This document shows, piece after piece, positions 1 through 5,895 of a stretch of 8,837 nt of DNA. Both the position numbers and the translations under genes were made by a program. How positions within the stretch are numbered: position 1 is the first letter of the stretch; each line of letters opens with the position of its first letter. Below the pieces are notes generated by a model that was not told the origin of the DNA, searched no databases, and was given only the letters and a program-made list of their open reading frames with translations. The stretch is from an uncultured Leucobacter sp. Lineage in GTDB: Bacteria; Actinomycetota; Actinomycetes; Actinomycetales; Microbacteriaceae. Where the stretch lies: NCBI GenBank assembly GCA_937872275.1, contig CALMSE010000144.1, positions 1 through 8,837 on the forward strand, written 5' to 3'.

Positions 1-190
1 CCGCGCCGGCCGCCGCGCCTCCCTCCGGGCCCGTCCCGGCCGGGGGCCGCGGCGATCCGCCGCTCCTCGACACCCGCACCGACACGTCGCCGTAGCTCAC
101 CTCCGCCTCCGCGAGCCCGCTCTCGTCGAGCTGCGCGACGAGTTCGAGCACCTGCTCCCAGCTCACCGCTGCGTTCGCCTCTGCCGTCAT
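1..190 (-). CDS. Biotin carboxyl carrier protein-like, N-terminal part (cut by window edge)
   Basis: Only the first 63 residues are in the window; the reading frame stays open to base 1. The start is the ATG at 190-188, preceded by a purine-rich GGGAG/GGAG stretch and lying 13 nt after the stop of the ATP-grasp gene, so it is probably translated from the same mRNA. Residues 10-40 read as a short helix followed by beta strands (WEQVLELVAQLDESGLAEAE, then SYGDVSVRVSRSG). This is the pattern of the N-terminal domain of acetyl/acyl-CoA carboxylase biotin carboxyl carrier proteins, where a LLDESGL..IEV..GD..IRVSR segment precedes a flexible linker. From about residue 43 it becomes a Pro/Gly/Ala-rich linker, also as in that family. 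The biotinyl domain with its MKM lysine would lie beyond the left edge and cannot be confirmed. If correct, the operon includes a biotin-dependent carboxylase, not necessarily the one for fatty acid synthesis. A lipoyl-type carrier is the main alternative. Confidence 0.55.
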   Translation of the reverse strand, partial: MTAEANAAVSWEQVLELVAQLDESGLAEAEVSYGDVSVRVSRSGGSPRPPAGTGPEGGAAAGA

Positions 191-203
191 CGCTCCGCTC
201 CCG

Positions 204-1316
204 TCATGACTTCTTGCCCGTCGTCGCGGCGGCGAGGAATCCGAGCAGCCCCGCACCCGGCACCGGCTGCGCCTTCTGCTCCTCGCGCCGCTTCTTCCAG
301 TTGGTCTCGGGTCGCGCCTGCAGCAGCATCACCGCGACCTCGCCGTCGGCTCGGCGCTCGAGCGCCCACTCGATGTCCTGCGGGCAACCGTAGTGGGCTT
401 CGACCCGCAGGCCGATCTCGGCGACCAGCCGCACCTCGTCGTCGCTCAGCGCCGCGACCTCGCGCCGCGCCCGCTCGACCTCGCGCAGCACGACGCCGCG
501 GTGGTCGGCGGCGGGCACGTACTCGTGCCCCTTCTCCGCGATGCGGGCGCTGGTGATGCGGAGATCCGCCTTCGACAGCCGGTACTCGTCGGGCGTCACC
601 TCCCCGGAGACCACCGCCTGACCGAGCCCGTAGCTCGCGTTGATCGCCACCACCGAGCGGTCGCCGGTCGAAGGGCTCACCGTGAACGTCACCCCCGCGA
701 CGTCGGCCTCCGCCATGACCTGCACCGCCACCGAGATGCGGGAGGCCGCGGCCCCGTCGGCCGCCTCCATGCTCGAGCGGTAGGCGATCGCCTGGGGGGT
801 GTAGAGACTCGCCCAGCATTCGCGCACCTTCGCGACCACCTCGTCCGCGCCCACGACCCAGAGGAAGGTCTCCTGCTGCCCCGCGAAGCTCGCCGCGTCG
901 CCGTCCTCGTCGACCGCCGAGGATCGCACCGCGACTGCGACGCCCTGCTCGCCCCCGGTGCCCCGCGCCCCCGCGACCGTGCGCGAGAGCTCCAGGTACG
1001 CCTCGCGGATCTCCCGCTCGATCGCCGAGGGCAGCGGCCGATCCATGATGAGCGCGGCGGCTCGCTCGTGCGCGGACTGCAGGGCGGAGGCGCCCGCGTC
1101 CCCGGCCGCGGCGCCTCGGACGATCTCGCCGAGCTCGTCGCGCAGCGCCGAGGCGTCGCGGAAGTCCTCGAAGGCCGCGACCGTCACCGCGAACCCGCCC
1201 GGCACGGGGAGCCCGGCGGCGATCAGCTCGCCGAGGCTCGCGCACTTGCCGCCCGCGATCTCCCGGTCCCCCGCGCGCAGCCGCGCGAAGTCCACCGTGT
1301 AGCGCCGATCTCCCAT
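204..1316 (-). CDS. ATP-grasp (PPDK/PEP-synthase N-terminal) subunit of a split organic-substrate dikinase, phenylphosphate synthase beta-like
   Basis: This 370-residue protein consists almost entirely of the ATP-binding domain of the pyruvate phosphate dikinase/PEP synthase family. Visible motifs, in order, are GGKCASLGE (22-30), the nucleotide-binding VRSSAVDEDGDAASFAGQ (130-147), GVTFTVSP (208-215), ASYGLGQAVVSGEVTPDEY (227-245), PQDIEWALE (312-320) and LLQARPETNW (331-340). It has no phospho-histidine domain and no PEP-binding TIM barrel, so it cannot work alone. The swivelling histidine is supplied by the gene just upstream, whose stop lies 3 nt before this ATG; a GAGGAG ribosome site overlaps that stop. 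In phenylphosphate synthase a subunit of this size and type (about 40 kDa) binds ATP and gives the beta-phosphate to the histidine of the 70-kDa subunit, releasing AMP and phosphate. By inference this is a cytoplasmic kinase subunit acting on a small organic molecule. The ATP-grasp call is near certain; the partner and substrate class are less so. Confidence 0.9.
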   Translation of the reverse strand: MGDRRYTVDFARLRAGDREIAGGKCASLGELIAAGLPVPGGFAVTVAAFEDFRDASALRDELGEIVRGAAAGDAGASALQSAHERAAALIMDRPLPSAIEREIREAYLELSRTVAGARGTGGEQGVAVAVRSSAVDEDGDAASFAGQQETFLWVVGADEVVAKVRECWASLYTPQAIAYRSSMEAADGAAASRISVAVQVMAEADVAGVTFTVSPSTGDRSVVAINASYGLGQAVVSGEVTPDEYRLSKADLRITSARIAEKGHEYVPAADHRGVVLREVERARREVAALSDDEVRLVAEIGLRVEAHYGCPQDIEWALERRADGEVAVMLLQARPETNWKKRREEQKAQPVPGAGLLGFLAAATTGKKS

Positions 1317-1319
1317 CGC

Positions 1320-3176
1320 CTACTCCTCGTCGTCCAGGATCGTCACGATACCGTGATCGCCGTCGACGCGGATCCGCTGACCGTTCCTGATGGTCGTCGT
1401 GCCGAACCCCGTGCCGACGACGGCGGGCAGCCCGTACTCCCGCGACACGATCGCCGCGTGGCACATGATGCCGCCGATGTCGCACACCGCTCCCCTGATA
1501 CGGCCGAAGACCGGGGTCCAGCTCGGGCTCGTGACCGGGGCGACGAGGATCTCGCCGTCCTGCACGGTGTCGAGCTGATCCGGCCGCAGCACGATGCGGG
1601 CCGGGCCCTCGGCGACGCCGGGCGACCCGCCGAAGCCCTCGAGCGAGCGGCCGCCCGATCCGCCCTCCTGCGCGTCGAGCCAGCGGTCCACCGTCTCGGG
1701 GGTGATGCCCCAGAGCATGATGGTCAGCGGCTCGTTGACCTCCTCGGGCACGGGGCCGAGGGCGGGCGGCGGGTTCCACTCGCGCAGCACGGCGTAGATC
1801 TCGCGCCGGCGCCGGATGACCTCGGGCCAGTGGAAGGGGCCCTGCGGGCGGGAGGCCGCGCCCCAGGCCATCTGCAGATCCTGCACCGCCTCGACGACCT
1901 CGGCCCGGCGCAGCATGAAGATGTCCTCGACATCGCCCCAGAAGCCCCACTCGACGAAGCGCACGCTGAACTCGCGGATCTTGTTCCAGAACTTCGTCAT
2001 GAACCAGTGCTCGACGTAGAAGTTGTGGTTCTCGACGTAGGGGAAGACGGTGCGCGACAGCGCGAGGGCCGCGTCGAAGGCCGGCAGATCCTCATCGTCG
2101 AGCAGCGAGCGGTAGCGGTTCACGATCTCGTCGCGCTCGGCCTGCAGCGCGTCGAGCCCGCGGTCCAGGCTCTCGCCGCGGCGCAGCGCGTCGACGTAGT
2201 CCTCGATGCCCTGCAGCGGCAGCGCCATGTCGTCGACCCAGCTGCGGTGGTGGTGGTACATGCCCGAGCCGTACGAGAAGTTGAACCACGGGTCGACGGC
2301 GGCGTCGAGGGCGTCGAGCCACTCGCGGCCTGCCTCGTCGGTGCCGAGCGCCTCGCGCACCGCGGCCTCGCTGCGCAGCCCGCGCAGGCGATCCCCCACT
2401 CCGAGCTCCTCGGCCTTCCGCGCGAGCTTCCGCAATTCATCGTCGGGGCGGAACAGCAGCACGTCGATGCCCGACACCATGCGCGAGATCGTCTGGTCGT
2501 CGATCTCGGGGAAGTGCTGCTTGCAGAGCAGCATGAACTGCAGGTAGGCGGTGTAGCCGAGGTTCAGGAACTCGGAGTGCAGGGTCCAGATCTGGTCGCC
2601 GGCCTCGATCGCGCGGTTGTAGTTCGCGAGCAGCAGGTTGCCCTGGGTGGGGCCGTGGGTCTTCAGCACGTAGTCCTGCGACTCGAACTCGCTGAGCGCG
2701 GGCACCTCGATCGCGCTCACGGCCTCGATCGCCTCGACCATGCGGCGCGTCCAGTCCTCGTAGAGCGCGTCCCAGTTCTCGAAGTAGTGGCCGGCGCGCA
2801 CCGCGAACTCCTCGGCGCGGCGCGCCTGGGTCTCGGCGTCGGGCGCCGGAACCGTCGACATGTACGTGTAGCCGTTCACGACCCGCACCTCGAGGCCGAG
2901 GGCCGGCGGCAGGGCGAAGACGCGCGCGTTGGTGACTCCGGTGCCGGTGAACGCCCCATCGATCGTGATCTGCGAGAAGGGGAAGGAGACCTCGGGGAAG
3001 TGCAGGGAGTTGCGGAACCAGGTCTTCTTCGAATCCTCCTCGCGGCGGCCCTCGATGAACATGTTGTGGTATGCGTACATCTCGCGCCATCCCTCGGCGC
3101 CCGCCGGAGTCTCGATCGAATAGGGCGCGGGGAAGCTGCGCTCGGGGCGAGGCGAAGCGGCCGGATCACTGGACAT
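1320..3176 (-). CDS. Phospho-histidine/substrate-binding subunit of a split dikinase, phenylphosphate synthase alpha-like
   Basis: The start is the ATG at 3176, preceded by AAAGGAG at 5 nt; an in-frame ATG at 3305 has no such site and would run through the promoter. The product has 618 residues (about 70 kDa). Residues 515-618 form the PEP-utilising mobile (swivelling) domain: VAEGPARIV, then GEILVAPVTSPSWTPVF (541-557), then GGIMCHAAIVSRE around the predicted phospho-carrier His573, then YGLPAVVGTG and VDGDHGIVTIL. Residues 1-500 lack both the ATP-grasp fold and the PEP TIM barrel. They contain GAEGWREMYAYHNMF (26-40), NGYTYMSTVP (101-110), EFLNLGYTAYLQF (202-214), SGIDVLLFRPDDEL (235-248) and DIFMLRRAEVVEA (418-430), which resemble the alpha subunit of phenylphosphate synthase as I recall it. 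This part probably binds the acceptor, as the middle domain does in rifampin phosphotransferase. His573 would receive phosphate from the beta subunit and pass it to a substrate hydroxyl. CreH/CreI-like 4-cresol phosphorylation is another parallel. The acceptor is unknown. Confidence 0.82.
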   Translation of the reverse strand: MSSDPAASPRPERSFPAPYSIETPAGAEGWREMYAYHNMFIEGRREEDSKKTWFRNSLHFPEVSFPFSQITIDGAFTGTGVTNARVFALPPALGLEVRVVNGYTYMSTVPAPDAETQARRAEEFAVRAGHYFENWDALYEDWTRRMVEAIEAVSAIEVPALSEFESQDYVLKTHGPTQGNLLLANYNRAIEAGDQIWTLHSEFLNLGYTAYLQFMLLCKQHFPEIDDQTISRMVSGIDVLLFRPDDELRKLARKAEELGVGDRLRGLRSEAAVREALGTDEAGREWLDALDAAVDPWFNFSYGSGMYHHHRSWVDDMALPLQGIEDYVDALRRGESLDRGLDALQAERDEIVNRYRSLLDDEDLPAFDAALALSRTVFPYVENHNFYVEHWFMTKFWNKIREFSVRFVEWGFWGDVEDIFMLRRAEVVEAVQDLQMAWGAASRPQGPFHWPEVIRRRREIYAVLREWNPPPALGPVPEEVNEPLTIMLWGITPETVDRWLDAQEGGSGGRSLEGFGGSPGVAEGPARIVLRPDQLDTVQDGEILVAPVTSPSWTPVFGRIRGAVCDIGGIMCHAAIVSREYGLPAVVGTGFGTTTIRNGQRIRVDGDHGIVTILDDEE

Positions 3177-3181
3177 AGTCA

Positions 3182-3188
3182 CTCCTTT
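3182..3188 (-). promoter_or_regulatory. Ribosome binding site that fixes the alpha-subunit start
   Basis: Read on the minus strand this is AAAGGAG, ending 5 nt before the ATG at 3176. It decides against the longer in-frame reading that begins at 3305. Confidence 0.8.
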
Positions 3189-3211
3189 GTGAACGTGCTC
3201 GATGTACGACG

Positions 3212-3266
3212 AGTTTGCACCCCGCCGAGCCCCTCCGCCTAGCCCGGCTTCCACTGGGTGGGAAGC
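3212..3266 (-). promoter_or_regulatory. Candidate promoter and operator of the dikinase operon
   Basis: On the minus strand the box TTCC-CA-CCCAGTGG-AAGC lies with the last G of CCCAGTGG (base 3251) 75 nt before the alpha ATG. It is part of a perfect inverted repeat, GCTTCC/GGAAGC (3247-3252 and 3261-3266) with an 8-nt spacer. Thirty nt downstream of the box is GTGCAAACT (3220-3212), whose CAAACT could be a weak -10. No TTGACA-like -35 is seen. The same box and the same -10 region recur at identical distances in front of the divergent phosphatase gene. The palindrome would centre near -50 of the inferred transcription start, a position that suits an activator. IclR-family proteins are known to bind short palindromes, some with TTCC/GGAA arms, so the IclR protein encoded at 4339-5145 is the prime candidate. 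Binding is inferred. Confidence 0.5.
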
Positions 3267-3339
3267 AGCTGCCGGATCGCCTCCTTCGAAGCGCGATGCC
3301 GGCACTCGCAGAGGGGTTCGCCGGGCCCGGGCGATCGAT

Positions 3340-3391
3340 TTCCGCCCAGTGGGATGCGAGCGCCGTGCGGCGACGGCGCTTCGTGCATACT
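3340..3391 (+). promoter_or_regulatory. Candidate promoter and operator of the phosphatase-iclR unit
   Basis: The box TTCC-G-CCCAGTGG-GATGC starts at 3340. The last base of CCCAGTGG (3352) is 75 nt before the phosphatase ATG, exactly as in the divergent module. GTGCATACT (3383-3391) gives CATACT as a -10 (four of six matches to TATAAT) directly after a TG. The palindrome around this box is less perfect (TTCC/GGAT, 8-nt spacer) than that of the dikinase side, so affinity may differ. No good -35 hexamer is seen, again compatible with activator dependence. Confidence 0.5.
3359..3380 (+). repeat. Perfect 8-bp inverted repeat between box and -10 of the phosphatase promoter
   Basis: AGCGCCGT (3359-3366) and ACGGCGCT (3373-3380) are perfect complements separated by a 6-nt GCGGCG. 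The repeat covers the -35 region of the plus-strand promoter and has no counterpart in the dikinase promoter. A protein bound there would block the phosphatase-iclR unit, for example in autorepression. It lies upstream of the inferred start site, so a DNA operator is more likely than an RNA hairpin. GC-rich DNA makes chance repeats more common. Confidence 0.35.
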
Positions 3392-3412
3392 GAGAGCAAT
3401 CCGAATGCTGAC

Positions 3413-3420
3413 AAGGAGGT
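3413..3420 (+). promoter_or_regulatory. Strong ribosome binding site of the HAD phosphatase
   Basis: AAGGAGGT is a full match to the anti-Shine-Dalgarno sequence, 6 nt before the ATG at 3427, and fixes that start. Confidence 0.85.
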
Positions 3421-3426
3421 TGGCCG

Positions 3427-4332
3427 ATGAGCCATCACCCGCCATCGACCCCGGGGGCGCCGGACCTGAACCGCGTGAGGGGGATCATGGTCGACATGGA
3501 CGGCTGCCTCGTGCTCTCGGACAAGCCCGGCGGCGACGACGGCCTGGCTCTGCCGGGCGCGGCCCGGGCGATCGCCGCGCTCCGAGCCGCCGAGTTCCCC
3601 TTCGCGATCTTCACCAACGCCAGCTCCCGGCTGCCGAGCACGATCGCGCGCGAGCTGGAGCTGGCCGGCCTCCCGGTCTCCGAGGAGCAGGTGCTCACCC
3701 CTTCCGTCGTCGCGGCGAGGGTGCTCGCCGAGCGCCACCCCGGGGCGCCGATCCTCGCATTCGGCGACGAGGGGCTCACCGGCCCGCTGAGCCGCGCCGG
3801 CGTTCCCACCGTCGACGTCGAGCGGGCCCTCGCCGAGGGATCGCCCCGGGTCGAGGCGGTCATGATCGGGTGGGACGTCTCCTTCGACCGCCCCAAGATC
3901 CAGCTGGCGACCGATGCGCTCAGGAACGGCGCCAAGCTCTACTGTGCCTCCGACGTGCCCGCCTTCGCCTCGCGGGGAAGCAGCACGAACGTCGGCGTCT
4001 CCGGCTTCATCGCCGCCGGCCTCCGCCACGTCTCCGGCGTCGACTGGGAGGTCGTCGGCAAGCCCTCCGCCGCAGCGATGGCCGCGATCTCCGATGTGCT
4101 CGGAGTCGCCGAGTCCGAGCTGCTCATCGTCGGCGACGATCTCGTGCTGGAGTCGGGCATGGCGCGCGCCAACGGTGCGCAGAGCGTGATCGTGACCACG
4201 GGCATGACGACTCGGGAGCAGGCGGAGTCGGCCCCGGAGTCCCAGGCGCCGACGTGGATCGTCGACTCGCTGCACGAGTTCGTGGAGCTGCTGTCGCCCC
4301 GGCTCGAACTGCACGCGGCTGCGGCGGGCTGA
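3427..4332 (+). CDS. HAD-superfamily phosphatase, NagD-like (class IIA)
   Basis: The 301-residue product shows all four HAD motifs. Motif I is DMDGC (23-27), with Asp23 as nucleophile and Asp25 as acid/base. Motif II is FTNAS (62-66). Motif III is Lys212 in GKPS. Motif IV is GDDLVLE (236-242), with a Glu where many relatives have the second Asp. The layout LPGAARAIAALR (42-53), MIGWDVSFDRPKIQLATDAL (146-165) and a cap between motifs II and III is that of NagD/4-nitrophenylphosphatase-type class IIA enzymes. These are cytoplasmic Mg-dependent hydrolases of sugar phosphates, nucleotides or aryl phosphates. There is no signal peptide; the first 16 residues are a Pro-rich tail. The gene is divergent from the dikinase operon and shares its promoter architecture, so its natural substrate may be a phosphorylated intermediate of the same route. 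It ends 6 nt before iclR. The HAD family is sure; the substrate is unknown. Confidence 0.9.
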   Translation: MSHHPPSTPGAPDLNRVRGIMVDMDGCLVLSDKPGGDDGLALPGAARAIAALRAAEFPFAIFTNASSRLPSTIARELELAGLPVSEEQVLTPSVVAARVLAERHPGAPILAFGDEGLTGPLSRAGVPTVDVERALAEGSPRVEAVMIGWDVSFDRPKIQLATDALRNGAKLYCASDVPAFASRGSSTNVGVSGFIAAGLRHVSGVDWEVVGKPSAAAMAAISDVLGVAESELLIVGDDLVLESGMARANGAQSVIVTTGMTTREQAESAPESQAPTWIVDSLHEFVELLSPRLELHAAAAG

Positions 4333-4338
4333 GGCGGC

Positions 4339-5145
4339 GTGGCGGGCGGCAGCCGCGAGCCGGGGCGCTCCGTGACCTCGAAGATCCTCGCGATCTTCGA
4401 GGCCTTCGAGGCCGCCCCCGGTCCGATGACGCTGGCCGAGATCTGCTCGGCGACCGGCCTTCCCACGTCCACGGTGCACCGGCTGCTGGCCGAGCTGAGC
4501 TCGTCCGAGCTGCTGGAGCGCACGAGCAGCGGACGCTACCAGGTGGGCATCCGGCTCTGGGAGCTGGCCCAGAAGGCGGGCCGGCACCTCCGGGAGACGG
4601 CGCGCCCCTGGATCCAGGATCTCGCGGCGGTCACGAACCAGGGCGTGACCATCACCGTCCGCAAGGGCCGCGACTCCCTCGTCATCGACCGCGCTCATGG
4701 CGATCAGAACCTCGCCGTCACGTCGAAGGTGGGATCCCGCCTGCCCCTGCACGCCTCCGCCGCGGGCAAGGTGCTGCTGGCCTTCGAGACCGAGTGGGTG
4801 CGGCGCAACTACCTCTCCGAGCCGCTGCGGAAGCTGACCCCCGTGACCCATGTGGATCAGCGGGAGCTCGAGGAGGAGCTCGCCGCGGCGGCGCAGGACG
4901 GCTACGCGCAGAGCCTGCAAGAGGTCCGCGCCGGCGCGAGCGCCATCGCCGTGCCCGTGTTCCACTCCGGCCAGGTCGCCTCGGCCATCTGCATCGTCGC
5001 CGAGGCCTCGCGGGTGACCGAGCTGAAGCGCTACCTGCCCGCACTCCGGGCCACCGCGGCGAAGATCGAGAACGCCACCCGGCATCTCTCCCGCGACGCG
5101 GTCATCGGCGCCGAGTACGCGGACGGCTCGCTCCCCCAGGACTGA
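4339..5145 (+). CDS. IclR-family transcriptional regulator
   Basis: The product has 268 residues, a normal length for IclR proteins. Residues 10-70 form the winged helix-turn-helix: ILAIFEAFEAAPGPMTLAEI, then the recognition helix LPTSTVHRLLAEL (41-53), then the wing SGRYQVGIRLWEL (64-76). Residues 85-255 are the effector-binding domain, with the family hallmarks GSRLPLHASAAGKVLLAF (132-149) and EVRAGASAIAVPVF (195-208). The chosen start is a GTG 6 nt after the phosphatase stop with only a weak GAGG in front, so translation probably relies on coupling; a GTG at 4372 is possible but would trim the first helix. IclR proteins sense small carboxylates or aromatics and repress or activate nearby catabolic operons. 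The paired boxes at 3247-3266 and 3340-3355 are its most likely targets. Effector and sign of regulation cannot be told from sequence. Confidence 0.92.
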   Translation: MAGGSREPGRSVTSKILAIFEAFEAAPGPMTLAEICSATGLPTSTVHRLLAELSSSELLERTSSGRYQVGIRLWELAQKAGRHLRETARPWIQDLAAVTNQGVTITVRKGRDSLVIDRAHGDQNLAVTSKVGSRLPLHASAAGKVLLAFETEWVRRNYLSEPLRKLTPVTHVDQRELEEELAAAAQDGYAQSLQEVRAGASAIAVPVFHSGQVASAICIVAEASRVTELKRYLPALRATAAKIENATRHLSRDAVIGAEYADGSLPQD

Positions 5146-5153
5146 CGGCGCGC

Positions 5154-5201
5154 ACGCCGGAGGGGGCCGCCGCGCATGCGCGCGACGGCCCCCTCCGGCG
5201 T
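5154..5201. terminator. Hairpin terminator between convergent iclR and livF
   Basis: The arms at 5154-5169 and 5186-5201 are perfectly complementary over 16 bp and GC-rich. The 16-nt loop is itself partly palindromic (CGCGCATGCGCG). It lies between the two convergent stop codons (5145 and 5211), so it could stop transcription from both sides. Neither side has a clear T-tract, as is common in actinobacteria. Confidence 0.75.
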
Positions 5202-5208
5202 TGCGATC

Positions 5209-5895
5209 TCAGCCCATGTAGGCCGCGTGCAGCTTCTCGTCGTCCTCGAGCAGCTCCTTGGGCGCCCCGTGGAACGACACCTTGCCGTTCGAGACCACGA
5301 GCGCGTCCTGCGAGATGCCGAGCGCGAGGTGCGCGAACTGCTCGACGAGCAGGATGCCCACGCCGGTCGCCGCGACCGTCTCCAGCACCGGCAGCAGACG
5401 CATGAACACCACCGGGGCGAGGCCCAGCGACATCTCGTCGATCAGCAGGTACTTCGGATCGGTGGCCAGCGCGCGGCCGAGCACGACCATCTGCTGCTCA
5501 CCGCCCGAGAGCAGGCCCGTGGGCGAGGAGATCCGCTTCTCCAGCTCGGGGAAGTAGGAGAGGATCTGCGCGAACCGCTCCTTGTCCCGGCTGGCCAGCT
5601 CGATGTTCTCGCGAACGGTGAGGCTCGGGAAGATGGCCCGGCCCTGCTGCACGTGCACGATGCCCGCGCGAGCCCGCTGACGGCGGTTCATCCTGCGGAT
5701 GTCCTTGCCGTCGACCTCGATCGTGCCGGTGTAGGTGCGGACCAGGCCCGAGACCGCCTCGAGCAGGCTCGTCTTGCCTGCGCCGTTCGGGCCCACCATC
5801 GTGGTGATCTCGCCCGGAGCGAGCTCCAGGCTCACCCCGCTGATCACGGGGCCGATGCCGCGATTGACCGTGACGTCTGAAAGAACCAGGCTCAT
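5209..5895 (-). CDS. livF: HAAT-type ABC transporter ATP-binding protein LivF
   Basis: This is the second ATPase of a branched-chain-amino-acid/amide-type importer, 228 residues. It shows Walker A GPNGAGKT (35-42), Q-loop VQQGRAIFPSLTVRENI (82-98), an intact signature LSGGEQQ (129-135), Walker B with catalytic Glu in LLIDE (150-154), and LLVEQ (182-186) where other ABC ATPases have the switch histidine; Gln there is usual for LivF. The start is the ATG at 5895, overlapping the stop of the livM-livG fusion by one base (TGATG) with AAGGTGGAG just upstream. A GTG one codon earlier is less likely. It should sit on the cytoplasmic face, paired with the ATPase half of the fusion. Context suggests import of a catabolic substrate rather than leucine itself, which is inference. 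Confidence 0.92.
   Translation of the reverse strand: MSLVLSDVTVNRGIGPVISGVSLELAPGEITTMVGPNGAGKTSLLEAVSGLVRTYTGTIEVDGKDIRRMNRRQRARAGIVHVQQGRAIFPSLTVRENIELASRDKERFAQILSYFPELEKRISSPTGLLSGGEQQMVVLGRALATDPKYLLIDEMSLGLAPVVFMRLLPVLETVAATGVGILLVEQFAHLALGISQDALVVSNGKVSFHGAPKELLEDDEKLHAAYMG

Noticed and set aside
204..3176. A frameshifted or broken full-length PEP synthase
   Set aside because: The order is wrong (histidine protein before ATP-grasp), the PEP TIM-barrel domain is absent, and each gene has its own start and ribosome site, so this is a true two-subunit arrangement.
393..3242. Open frame of 949 codons on the plus strand across the dikinase genes
   Set aside because: It is antisense to two genes with clear family motifs; its product is Arg/His/Ala/Val-rich with no domain, as expected for a shadow frame in GC-rich DNA.
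3177..3305. N-terminal extension of the alpha subunit to an upstream in-frame ATG
   Set aside because: There is a strong ribosome site at 3182-3188 before the ATG at 3176, the extra 43 residues look non-coding, and the region holds the promoter elements.
3321..3330. Perfect palindrome CCGGGCCCGG in the divergent promoter region
   Set aside because: It is made only of G and C in a GC-rich background, has no second copy and does not align with either promoter module.
3166..5085. Open frame of 639 codons on the minus strand across phosphatase and iclR
   Set aside because: It is antisense to genes with intact HAD and IclR motifs and its low-complexity composition shows no family resemblance.
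3258..5405. Open frame of 715 codons on the plus strand overlapping phosphatase, iclR and part of livF
   Set aside because: It is frame-shifted against two sound genes, crosses the convergent terminator and has no recognisable domain.
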